Shown: positions 28,281-35,699 of the stretch, piece by piece
Layout of the letters: each line of letters starts with the position of its first letter
Position numbering within the stretch: position 1 is the first letter of the stretch
Assembly (NCBI RefSeq): GCF_001514265.1
Contig: NZ_KQ948989.1
Span: forward strand, 1,056,097 to 1,120,096
Length of the DNA stretch: 64,000 bases
Origin: Streptomyces resistomycificus
GTDB lineage: Bacteria > Actinomycetota > Actinomycetes > Streptomycetales > Streptomycetaceae
Direction of reading: 5' to 3'
Translations under genes and position numbers: made by a program
The notes under the pieces: model-generated
Told to the model about the DNA's origin: nothing
Databases searched by the model: none
The model's input: the letters and a program-made list of their open reading frames with translations, nothing else

Positions 28281-28895
28281 ATGACCGCCTCCCTGACCGC
28301 CGCGGCCGCCGGATTCGGCACCGGCCTCTCGCTCATCGTCGCCATCGGCGCCCAGAACGCCTTCGTCCTGCGCCAGGGGATCCGCCGCCACGCGGTCCTC
28401 CCGGTGGTCGGCATCTGCGCCCTGTCCGACGCCGTACTCATCGCCCTGGGCGTCGGCGGCGTGGGCGCGGTGGTGGTGGCGTGGCCGGGTGCGCTGACGG
28501 CGGTCGGCTGGATCGGCGGCGCGTTCCTGCTCTGCTACGGCGCCCTCGCCGCCCGGCGGGTGTTCCGGCCGGGGGAGGCGCTGCGCGGCGACGGCGAGGC
28601 GGAGGGCTCGCGGCGGCGGGCGGTCCTCACCTGTCTGGCGATGACCTGGCTCAACCCGCACGTGTATCTCGACACGGTGTTCCTGCTCGGCTCCGTCGCC
28701 GCCGACCGCGGGGCGATGCGCTGGACGTTCGGGCTCGGCGCGGTGCTCGCCAGCCTGTGCTGGTTCACCGCGCTCGGCTTCGGCGCCCGCCTGCTCGGCC
28801 GCTTCCTGGCCCGGCCGGCGGCCTGGCGGGTACTGGACGGCCTGGTCGCCGCGATGATGATCGTCCTCGGGATCACCCTCGTCGCCGGGACCTGA
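28281..28895 (+). CDS. LysE/ArgO-type amino-acid exporter
   Basis: 204 residues, five to six membrane helices, with the LysE start TGLSLIVAIGAQNAFVLRQG and CALSDAVLIALG, then TCLAMTWLNPHVYLDTVFL. Exports lysine or arginine. There is no GGAG-like site upstream of the ATG at 28281, and TAGCGT stands 8 bp before it, so it may be translated from a leaderless transcript. Divergent from the LysR gene, its likely activator. Confidence 0.9.
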   Translation: MTASLTAAAAGFGTGLSLIVAIGAQNAFVLRQGIRRHAVLPVVGICALSDAVLIALGVGGVGAVVVAWPGALTAVGWIGGAFLLCYGALAARRVFRPGEALRGDGEAEGSRRRAVLTCLAMTWLNPHVYLDTVFLLGSVAADRGAMRWTFGLGAVLASLCWFTALGFGARLLGRFLARPAAWRVLDGLVAAMMIVLGITLVAGT

Positions 28896-28974
28896 GGGTG
28901 CGGCTCCCGACCCCTCGACCGGTGCTGCGATAGTGAACCCCGGCAGAAAGATGTAACGAACAACCAGGGAAACC

Positions 28975-30273
28975 GTGGACACCAGTGAGAGCAGCGCCGG
29001 ATCACAGATACCGGAAGCGGCCGGGGCGCGGCCGGCCCGGCGCGGATGGCGGCGCTGGGCCATGGACACCAGTCCGCTGCGCCGGCCCGCGTACCGCCGC
29101 CTGTGGTCCTCCACGATCGTCACGGCCGTCGGCAGCCAGCTCACCGCCGTCGCCGTCCCCAAGCAGATCTACGACATCACCGGCTCCTCGGCCTGGGTCG
29201 GCGCCGCGAGCATGGCAGGCCTGCTGCCGCTGATCGTGTTCGCGCTGTGGGGCGGGGCGATCGCCGACACCATGGACCGCCGCAAGCTGCTGCTGATCAC
29301 CAACACCGGCATCGCCGTGACCTCGGTCCTGTTCTGGCTCCAGGCCCTCACCGGGCTCGACTCGGTGGCCGTCCTGATGGTCCTGCTCGCCGTGCAGCAG
29401 GCCTTCTGGGGCCTGAACGCCCCGGCCCGCAACGCCTCCATCGCCCGTCTGGTCCCCGCGGGGGAGCTGGCCGCGGCGAACGCGCTCGGCTCGACCGTCA
29501 TGCAGACCGGCCAGGTGGTCGGCCCGCTGCTCGCGGGCGTCCTGATCCCCGTCATCGGCCTTCCCGAGCTGTACCTCATCGACGCGCTGGCCCTGTGCGT
29601 CACCGTCTGGGCCGTCCACCGACTGCCCGCGTTGCCGCCCCTCGCCGGGACGGGGTCACGTCGGGCCGGTGTACGGGAGATCGCGGCCGGCTTCCGGTAC
29701 ATCGTCGCGCACAAGGTGCTGCTGCTGTCCTTCCTCGCCGACATCATCGCGATGGTCTTCGGCATGCCCCGGGCGCTGTTCCCCCAGCTCGCCTCCGAGA
29801 CGTACGCGCCTTACGGCGAAGGACTCGCCCTCGGTCTCCTCTTCGCGGCGATCCCCATCGGGGCGGTGATCGGCGGTCTGTTCTCCGGCACGTTCTCCCG
29901 CGCCCGCCGGCACGGCTGGATGGTCATCGGCGCTGTCGTCGTATGGGGTGTGGCCATCACCGGGTTCGGCCTCAGCGACAGCCTGTGGCTCGCCGTGGCG
30001 TTCCTCGCCCTGGCCGGGGTCGCCGACATGGTCTCCATGGTCTTCCGCGGGGCGATCCTGCTGTCCGCCGCGACCGACGACATGCGCGGCCGGATGCAGG
30101 GCGTGTTCACCGTCGTGGTCGCGGGCGGGCCCCGTCTCGCCGACGTCCTGCACGGCTCGGCGGGCTCGGCCTTCGGTGCCCCCGCGGCGGTGGCGGGCGG
30201 CGGGATCCTGGTCATGGCAGTGATGCTGGGCCTGGCCCTCGCGGTACCGGCGCTGCGCCGGTACCGCGTCTGA
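28975..30273 (+). CDS. MFS transporter (EntS-like)
   Basis: 432 residues, twelve predicted helices after a 45-residue cytoplasmic N-terminus. PLRRPAYRRLWSSTIVTAVG, RNASIARLVPAGELAAANAL and GAILLSAATDDMRGRMQG are typical of the enterobactin-exporter (EntS) branch. GTG at 28975 with AGGGAA upstream. No siderophore genes are nearby, so substrate is unknown. Downstream is the convergent cNMP-binding protein. Confidence 0.88.
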   Translation: MDTSESSAGSQIPEAAGARPARRGWRRWAMDTSPLRRPAYRRLWSSTIVTAVGSQLTAVAVPKQIYDITGSSAWVGAASMAGLLPLIVFALWGGAIADTMDRRKLLLITNTGIAVTSVLFWLQALTGLDSVAVLMVLLAVQQAFWGLNAPARNASIARLVPAGELAAANALGSTVMQTGQVVGPLLAGVLIPVIGLPELYLIDALALCVTVWAVHRLPALPPLAGTGSRRAGVREIAAGFRYIVAHKVLLLSFLADIIAMVFGMPRALFPQLASETYAPYGEGLALGLLFAAIPIGAVIGGLFSGTFSRARRHGWMVIGAVVVWGVAITGFGLSDSLWLAVAFLALAGVADMVSMVFRGAILLSAATDDMRGRMQGVFTVVVAGGPRLADVLHGSAGSAFGAPAAVAGGGILVMAVMLGLALAVPALRRYRV

Positions 30274-30283
30274 CGCGACGCCC

Positions 30284-30739
30284 CTACAGGACGCCGCGCC
30301 GGTGCGTCGAGTACTGCTCCATGAGCTTGCTGCGGGTCGTCTCCAGCCGGTGCGCCAGGATCTCGGCGACGGACCGCACCAGAATCAGCCCCAGCTGCTG
30401 GTCCTCCTCGCACAGCCGGAGCACGGCCGCCGCGTCGTACTCGTAGGCGCGGACCGGGCTGAAGGCCTCCGCGCCGAAGTCCCACTGGTACGGCGGGAAC
30501 AGCCAGGACCAGCCGAGCAGGTCGCCCGCGCCGAGCCCGGCGACGGTCACGAGCCGGTGGGCGGTCACCTGCTGGGTGAGGGAGACCGCGCCCGAGCGGA
30601 TGACCCAGAAACGGTCGGCCGTACCGCCCGCCTCGAAGATCCGGGCGTCCTCCGGGAACGAGACCTCCCGGGCGAGCGACATCAGGCGCTGGCGCTGGGG
30701 CGACGGAAGGGCGGTGAGCAGTTTGATCGCTTTGGTCAT
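30284..30739 (-). CDS. Free-standing cyclic nucleotide-binding-domain protein
   Basis: 151 residues, essentially one Crp-like domain (IFEAGGTADRFWVIRSGAVS, LGAGDLLGWSWLFPPYQWDF). No helix-turn-helix follows; the C-terminus is the C-helix (VRSVAEILAHRLETTRSKLM). It may bind a nucleotide or other effector and act through protein contacts. Minus-strand gene with a strong terminator 145 bp upstream, which isolates it from transcription coming from the right. Confidence 0.85.
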   Translation of the reverse strand: MTKAIKLLTALPSPQRQRLMSLAREVSFPEDARIFEAGGTADRFWVIRSGAVSLTQQVTAHRLVTVAGLGAGDLLGWSWLFPPYQWDFGAEAFSPVRAYEYDAAAVLRLCEEDQQLGLILVRSVAEILAHRLETTRSKLMEQYSTHRRGVL

Positions 30740-30883
30740 GACGCGGGGCTCCTCGCCGGCGATGGATTCCGGTTTTTCCCTACGCCCATTTCAGCGGCTG
30801 CCGCCGCCCCGGGCACCTCGGCGGACCGCGAAATCGAACGCGGGTTTCCGGCCGGGCACGCGGGGCGGGGCGCCGGAGGCATG

Positions 30884-30921
30884 AAAAAAGCCCTGGCTGG
30901 ACGGGGGAGGCCAGCCAGGGC
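30884..30921 (-). terminator. Intrinsic terminator on the minus strand
   Basis: Arms 30890-30900 and 30911-30921 are perfectly complementary over 11 bp (GCCCTGGCTGG and its complement) around a 10-nt loop. On the minus strand the stem is followed by six T (A-run at 30884-30889 on the plus strand), the full signature of a Rho-independent terminator, which is rare in such GC-rich DNA. No gene with a clear stop lies directly upstream. Confidence 0.85.
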
Positions 30922-30975
30922 CGTTCAGCGGTGGACAGGGAGGACGGAAACGGTCGACTCCGTGACCACGTCTGT
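30884..30975 (-). ncRNA. Candidate small RNA (about 90 nt) or leader attenuator
   Basis: A promoter-like pair, TTGCAC (31010-31005) and TACCGT (30985-30980), lies just upstream on the minus strand, with a 19-bp spacer. Transcription from it would run about 90 nt into the intrinsic terminator. No convincing coding sequence fills the gap between 30740 and 31046. Alternatives: an attenuated leader of the cNMP-binding gene at 30739, or a terminator for the possible gene at 31385. Confidence 0.35.
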
Positions 30976-31045
30976 ATGAACGGTAAACCATCCCTGGCGG
31001 ATGTGTGCAACGGAATCCGGGTCACGTGACCTGTTTCACTCGCCC

Positions 31046-31385
31046 TCACTCCGAGGGGTGGGCCGCGACCCTCACCGTCCCCACCGGGGCTCCACCCAGA
31101 CCGGCTCGATCCCATGGGGTCGGCGTCGACGGCGTCGGCCGTCCGTCGACTCCTCGGCCCGCTCCAGTACCCGGCCCGGGTGAGCCGGTCGTCCAGACCT
31201 CGCGACGCCGGTACGTCGCCGAGGAGCACCGGTTCGCCGAGCACCTCCCGCACCGCGGGATCGGCACCGCGGGGGTCGGCCCCCCGCGCCTGCTTGTGAC
31301 CCGGCGGCGCGAACGACAGCCGCCCCTTGCGGTGGCAGATCGGACAGGGCGCCAGGACCGGTGCGCGGGTGGGGTCGGCAGTCAT
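31046..31385 (-). pseudogene. Possible small C-P-x-C protein or its remnant
   Basis: From ATG 31385 the frame reads MTADPTRAPVLAPCPICHRK, then GRLSFAPPGHKQARGADPRG, and codon use is coding-like for about 95 codons. The zinc-ribbon-like CPIC is a single pair. The frame then runs on past the terminator to 30780 with poor codon bias, while shifted frames give sensible ends (VRVAAHPSE at 31046). A frameshift near 31100-31150 is likely, so I treat it as doubtful. I recognise no family. Confidence 0.3.
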
Positions 31386-31454
31386 GGCCGCCGGGTCCCG
31401 GGCTCGGCACCCGTCAACCAGCCGGCCCACCCCGACGCGGTCGGGATCGTGCCG

Positions 31455-31676
31455 TCACTCCTGGGCCGCCCGCTTCCCCGGCGTCAAGATCTCGTCCAGC
31501 ACCCGCACCACCGTCTCGAACGCCAGGCTCCGTACGCCCGCCTCATGCGCCCCGTCCGGGTCCACCCCGCTCAGGTCGTCGCGTCGGGTCCGCCAGGCCC
31601 CCTCCTCCTCGGCCGCGCAGGCCCGGGCGCGCTGGATGCGTCGCAGCAGTTCGTCTGAGTCCACCACATCGGTCAT
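31455..31676 (-). CDS. Small hypothetical protein
   Basis: 73 residues: VVDSDELLRRIQRARACAAE and SLAFETVVRVLDEILTPGKR, helical and charged, without membrane segment. Third-position GC is high and the frame fits its size; ATG at 31676. I do not recognise the family. Confidence 0.6.
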   Translation of the reverse strand: MTDVVDSDELLRRIQRARACAAEEEGAWRTRRDDLSGVDPDGAHEAGVRSLAFETVVRVLDEILTPGKRAAQE

Positions 31677-31735
31677 GGGGTCCGCGTACCCGCTCAGAGC
31701 GCCGGGATGGCCCGAGTTCCCACCCGGATGCAGAG

Positions 31736-31759
31736 GTTTGGCCCGCCGGGGAAGGGTCA
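31736..31759 (+). promoter_or_regulatory. SigB-type promoter candidate upstream of the ATPase gene
   Basis: GTTT (31736-31739) and GGGTCA (31754-31759) are separated by 14 bp, matching the SigB-group pattern GNNT-N14-16-GGGTAY except for two positions in the -10. It lies 100 bp before the RsbW-like gene at 31859. Confidence 0.4.
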
Positions 31760-31858
31760 GCCGAAGTAGAGAGACCTGCGGAAGCCCGCACAGCGTGACA
31801 CAGAAGCCGCTGCGGCCCGATCGGGTTCTTTTCCACAGCGATTCAGGGAGCTACAGGG

Positions 31859-32302
31859 ATGTGCGAGCAGCACAGGACCGAATTCGCCCTCGGAACGTCG
31901 TCCGTCGTGGAGCGGCGCGGGCCACGACCACGCAAGCCGGCCGAGGCACGCAGGGCGGTCGAGCGAGCCGTGGCGGAACGCTGCCGAGCCACCCGCACCC
32001 GGTGCGACCAGGCGGCCCTGTCCGACGCTCTGCTCGTCGCCTCGGAACTCGCCACCAACGCGATCCTGCACGGCGGCGGCATCACGGACTTCGACGTCGA
32101 CGTCGTCGGGCCCGGCATACGCGTCTCGGTGAGCGACGGCAGCGACGAACTGCCCGTCGTCCACCCGCCGGTTGACCAACAGGGACGCCGCCGCGTCGGC
32201 GGCCACGGCTGGCCGATCGTGTGCCGGCTGTCCCGCGACGTCCAGGTGACCGACCTGCCCATGGGTGGCAAGTGCATCACCGCCCTGGTGCCCCTGTCCT
32301 GA
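31859..32302 (+). CDS. RsbW/SpoIIAB-like ATP-binding regulator
   Basis: 147 residues, a HATPase_c_2 domain: N-box ALLVASELATNAILHGGG, G1-like VSDGSDELPVV and G2-like GRRRVGGHGWPIVCRLS. Such free-standing GHKL ATPases act as anti-sigma or serine kinases. AGGG lies before the ATG. It stands 180 bp before the sigma factor on the same strand, so it is the obvious candidate anti-sigma factor. Confidence 0.85.
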   Translation: MCEQHRTEFALGTSSVVERRGPRPRKPAEARRAVERAVAERCRATRTRCDQAALSDALLVASELATNAILHGGGITDFDVDVVGPGIRVSVSDGSDELPVVHPPVDQQGRRRVGGHGWPIVCRLSRDVQVTDLPMGGKCITALVPLS

Positions 32303-32483
32303 AGACTTTTTCGGAACCGGAGTTTGCACCCAGGGGGGCAGGGCAGACGCAGTTTCGTGCTTCGGACCGGAGGCGCGCCAGCGGGAGCGGTATGGCTGCT
32401 CCGGGGCCCTTCCAGGTCGTCCGGGCTGTGCCTTCCCCCTCCCGCGGTAATGACCTGAAACGACCGTTCAGGAGCGATTCCGC

Positions 32484-33341
32484 ATGCTCATCGACATGTC
32501 GACCAACCGTCCCGGCACGCCCGCTCGGCAGACCGCCACCACCCGTCGTCGGCACGACGACGCCCCCGACACGAACGCCCTGTTCACGCGACTGGCCGCC
32601 CTGGAGGACGGCCCCGAACGCGAGGCGCTGCGCGACGAACTCGTCACCGCCTGGCTGCCCATGGCCCACCGGATCGCCGGTCGGTTCCGCGACCGCGGGG
32701 AATCCATCGAGGACCTGCGACAGGTGGCGGCCCTCGGCCTCGTGAAGGCGATCGACCGGTTCGAGCCGGAGCGGGGTGCCTTCGAGAGCTACGCCGTGCC
32801 GACCATCACCGGTGAGGTCAAGCGTCACTTCAGGGACCGGATGTGGGCACTGAGGGTGCCCCGTCGGGTGCAGGAACTGCGCAACAAGGTGCGGGTGGCC
32901 CGGCGCGAGCTGACCCAGAACCCGGGTGCCCCCGAGCCGTCGTCCGCCGACATCGCCGCCCACACCGGGCTGACCGAGGATGAGGTCGCCGCGGGGATGG
33001 AGGCGCTGGAAAGCTTCAGCACCCTGTCGCTGGACGCCGAGCTCTCCGCCGGCGACGACGGCTACAGCCTCGCCGACACCCTCGGCTCGTCCGACGCGTC
33101 CTTCGACGTCGTCGTCGACCGCGAGTCCGCCAAGGAGGGGCTGCGCCGCCTGCCCGAGCGCGAGCGGGCCATCCTCTACATGCGCTTCTTCGAGGACATG
33201 ACGCAAAGCCGTATCGCCGACCAGCTCGGCATTTCCCAGATGCACGTCTCCCGGCTGATCAGCCGCAGCTGCGCCAAGGTGCGCGACGAGGTGATGGAGC
33301 AGCGGGGAACCCGGCGCGGCCCCGGCGGCCGGGCGAAGTGA
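32484..33341 (+). CDS. SigB/SigF-family RNA polymerase sigma factor
   Basis: 285 residues with regions 2, 3 and 4: GRFRDRGESIEDLRQVAALG and FESYAVPTITGEVKRHFRD in region 2, VPRRVQELRN in region 3, and LPERERAILYMRFFEDMTQS and ISQMHVSRLISRS in region 4. This is the stress/sporulation SigB-like group of Streptomyces. AGGAG stands 11 bp before the ATG at 32484. The gene ends at TGA 33341, with DUF5133 following. Expected to be held by an RsbW-type protein and released by phosphatase-regulated STAS proteins encoded in this region. Confidence 0.93.
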   Translation: MLIDMSTNRPGTPARQTATTRRRHDDAPDTNALFTRLAALEDGPEREALRDELVTAWLPMAHRIAGRFRDRGESIEDLRQVAALGLVKAIDRFEPERGAFESYAVPTITGEVKRHFRDRMWALRVPRRVQELRNKVRVARRELTQNPGAPEPSSADIAAHTGLTEDEVAAGMEALESFSTLSLDAELSAGDDGYSLADTLGSSDASFDVVVDRESAKEGLRRLPERERAILYMRFFEDMTQSRIADQLGISQMHVSRLISRSCAKVRDEVMEQRGTRRGPGGRAK

Positions 33342-33361
33342 ACGAAGAAGGAGCGAGAGGG

Positions 33362-33754
33362 ATGCTGACACCCCATCCGGCGTTCCTGCGCCGACTCGTC
33401 GACGAGTACGAGTCACTGAGGGCGCAGGAGACAGCGCGCGGCCAGGACGCACCGAGCTCACGGGCTCTCGACCTCGCCTACACGCTCTGCGTGTCGACCG
33501 GCACGCGCGACGTGGGACTGGCGCTGGAGGCCGCTGGCCGTCTGCTGTCGGACGCGCCGGATTCCAGGGGCGGGTCGGCCGTACGGAGGGTCCGCCCGGC
33601 AGCGGCGGCGACCGAGACCCGTACGGTGGCGGGCGCATCGGGGGCCGGCCCGGGGAGGGCTGCGACGAAGGGCCGTGTCGCGCCGGCCTCACGTGGTGGC
33701 GCCCGTGTCGTGCCGATGACACCGGAGTCCCGGACCGCCCCGCTGGCGGAATGA
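33362..33754 (+). CDS. DUF5133 protein
   Basis: 130 residues, N-terminal MLTPHPAFLRRLVDEYESLR and LDLAYTLCVSTGTRDVGLAL, typical of DUF5133. The C-terminal half is Ala/Gly/Arg rich and low in complexity. AAGGAG and GAGAGG precede the ATG at 33362; a GTG at 33338 overlapping the sigma stop is less likely. Probably cotranscribed with the sigma factor, 20 bp downstream. Confidence 0.8.
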   Translation: MLTPHPAFLRRLVDEYESLRAQETARGQDAPSSRALDLAYTLCVSTGTRDVGLALEAAGRLLSDAPDSRGGSAVRRVRPAAAATETRTVAGASGAGPGRAATKGRVAPASRGGARVVPMTPESRTAPLAE

Positions 33755-33769
33755 CGTAGATCCGCACCA

Positions 33770-33797
33770 CCCCGGCCGCGGCAGGCGGCCGGGGTTT
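33770..33797 (+). terminator. Hairpin after the sigma-DUF5133 unit
   Basis: CCCCGGCCGC (33770-33779) pairs perfectly with 33785-33794 around a 5-nt loop, then TTTC. It follows the DUF5133 stop by 16 bp and is the likely end of that transcript. Confidence 0.65.
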
Positions 33798-33899
33798 CGG
33801 CGGGCGTGAGCCCAGGGATCCCACCCGCCACTCGAACACCAGCTCGCATGTCGGGTGTGCCCGCCCGCGACCAGGGCATTCGGATTCCAGGAGGTCGAG

Positions 33900-34733
33900 A
33901 TGAACACGAGTGCCACGGCGCGAACCGCCGGGATGGACGCCCGGCGGTTCGCCAAGGGCTCGGCGCGGGACGGGGCCGCGCGGGCGGGGTTGACCGCAAG
34001 GGGAGTCATCTATCTGCTCGTCGGCGTTCTGGCGTTGCAGATCGCCTTCGGCGAGAACAACCAGCAGGCGGACCGCGGTGGTGCGCTGGCCGAGCTCGCC
34101 GAGAAGCCGTTCGGCGCCGTACTGCTGTGGGCGCTGGGCATCGGCCTTGTGGGCATGGCGCTGTGGCGGCTGTCCGAGGCCCTCTTCGGCGCGGTCGGGC
34201 CGGACGGCCGCAAGGCGAAGAAGCGCCTGACGTCGGCCGCCAGGTTCGTCTTCTACGCCTTCGTCGCCTACTCCGTGCTGTCCTTCGCCGCGGGCTCGGG
34301 CGGTGGCGGATCCAGCGACAAGCAGTCCAAGGACGTCACCGCCCGGGCCATGGAACTTCCGGCGGGGCAGTGGCTGGTCGGCGCGGCCGGCGTGGGAGTC
34401 GCCGTCGCGGGCGTGTGGATCGGGGCGCGCGCGGTGCTCCGCAAGTACCACGACAAGCTCAAGCTCGGTGAGATGTCCCCGCGAACGCGACGGCTGGTCG
34501 ACATCACGGGCGTGGGCGGAGGCGCGGCGCGCGGCGCGGTGTTCGCCGCGGCCGGTGCCTTCGCCGTGCGGGCGGCCGTCGACTACCAGCCCGACAAGGC
34601 GAAGGGCCTGGACGACACCCTGCGCTCCTTCGCCGACACCCCGCTCGGGCCCTGGCTGCTGGTCTGCGTCGCGGCCGGGCTCGTCCTCTTCGGACTGTTC
34701 TCGTTCGCGATGGCTCGCTGGCGCAGGGTTTGA
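33900..34733 (+). CDS. DUF1206 membrane protein
   Basis: 277 residues, six predicted helices in three pairs (RGVIYLLVGVLALQIAFGE, FVFYAFVAYSVLSFAAGSG, AAGVGVAVAGVWIGARA and others). The three repeated units of DUF1206 are visible, each starting at an (A)RG-V/A-IY pattern. Start ATG at 33900 with CAGGAGG 7 bp upstream. Common in stress-linked actinobacterial loci; function unknown. Confidence 0.87.
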   Translation: MNTSATARTAGMDARRFAKGSARDGAARAGLTARGVIYLLVGVLALQIAFGENNQQADRGGALAELAEKPFGAVLLWALGIGLVGMALWRLSEALFGAVGPDGRKAKKRLTSAARFVFYAFVAYSVLSFAAGSGGGGSSDKQSKDVTARAMELPAGQWLVGAAGVGVAVAGVWIGARAVLRKYHDKLKLGEMSPRTRRLVDITGVGGGAARGAVFAAAGAFAVRAAVDYQPDKAKGLDDTLRSFADTPLGPWLLVCVAAGLVLFGLFSFAMARWRRV

Positions 34734-34895
34734 GCCGCCGGCGGGGTTGGACTGCGGCGCGAGGCCCGGGGGAGGAGATTCCGAACGACGCTCGGCTGGA
34801 GTCCGCCTGGTCCGGGTCGACCCAGGACCGCCCCGGCCCGGGCCTCGGTCCGTGACTGGCGTGGAGGGCGTGGGCCCTTGCCCTGACGATTTCGG

Positions 34896-34946
34896 CCGGG
34901 ATCCGCGTCCGGCTCAGGCTTGGACTGAGCCGGACGCGGATCCCGG
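34896..34946. repeat. Perfect 22-bp inverted repeat in a 426-bp gene-free stretch
   Basis: Arms 34896-34917 and 34925-34946 are exact complements over 22 bp with a 7-nt loop. Similar partly matching arms lie outside it (GGCCTCGGTCC at about 34843-34854, GGTCCGAGGCC near 34993), so the stem could extend. There is no T-tract. It lies between the DUF1206 stop (34733) and the next gene (35160). I see no other feature in the stretch. Confidence 0.75.
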
Positions 34947-35159
34947 TCCGGCCCGGAGGGAGTGGTCCGGGACCGGCTCGGGGCCGGTACTGGTCCGAGG
35001 CCGGGATCAGAATTGACCCGCCTGGGGCCAGCCCTCGTCAGGGATTTGACCAATCTGCTGACCTCACCCCGGCCCGCCCCGCCCCCTTTCCGCGCTCCGG
35101 CCGCCGAACCGTGATCCCGTGCGGGGTCTGAGATCGCGTGGACGGGGAACCCGGACCTG

Positions 35160-35591
35160 ATGAACGAACCCGAGCTTCCGCCCGAGGGCCGGCCCGTGGA
35201 CGTCTACCTCGACCTCCTGCGCATCCGCATGGACACGGAGGACTACCGCCTCCTGCTCAGCGTGGTCGAACCAGTCCTGCGGGCGATCGAGGAGCAGACT
35301 CTGCCCGCGCTGGACTTCGCTCTCGACGACACGCGCGACGAGGCGTTGCCCCAGGAGGTCCGCGACGAGGCCGCGCTGGTCATAGCCACCGCTGTCACGG
35401 GCCGCCTGGACAACGAGGTGGTCGAGCTGAACATCGACGAGACCGGCCCGGTCCGCGTGGTCACCGACGCGGCCACCGCCTCCGACCCGGTGCGCCTGGG
35501 CGAGATTGCCGACTACATCCGCGAGCGACAACGCACGAACGACGAGCTGCGCGGCATCGCCGAGGTGAGCGGCCTGCCGACGGACATCTGA
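35160..35591 (+). CDS. Conserved-looking hypothetical protein
   Basis: 143 residues, acidic and mostly helical: RPVDVYLDLLRIRMDTEDYR, LPQEVRDEAALVIATAVTG, GEIADYIRERQRTNDEL. High third-position GC supports coding. No membrane segment or motif. I do not recognise a family. Confidence 0.6.
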   Translation: MNEPELPPEGRPVDVYLDLLRIRMDTEDYRLLLSVVEPVLRAIEEQTLPALDFALDDTRDEALPQEVRDEAALVIATAVTGRLDNEVVELNIDETGPVRVVTDAATASDPVRLGEIADYIRERQRTNDELRGIAEVSGLPTDI

Positions 35592-35699
35592 CCCGCGCGC
35601 TCACGGGCCCGCCTCCGGATGGCGTGGCCCCGCTGTCCGTGGGACCGGTACCGCTCAAGGCCGTCGCGGCCCCCCGGCCCACCCCCAGCGGTTCTCCGG

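Noticed and set aside
30780..31046. Coding extension of the CPIC frame through the terminator
   Set aside because: Codon bias falls off and it would run through a strong intrinsic terminator.
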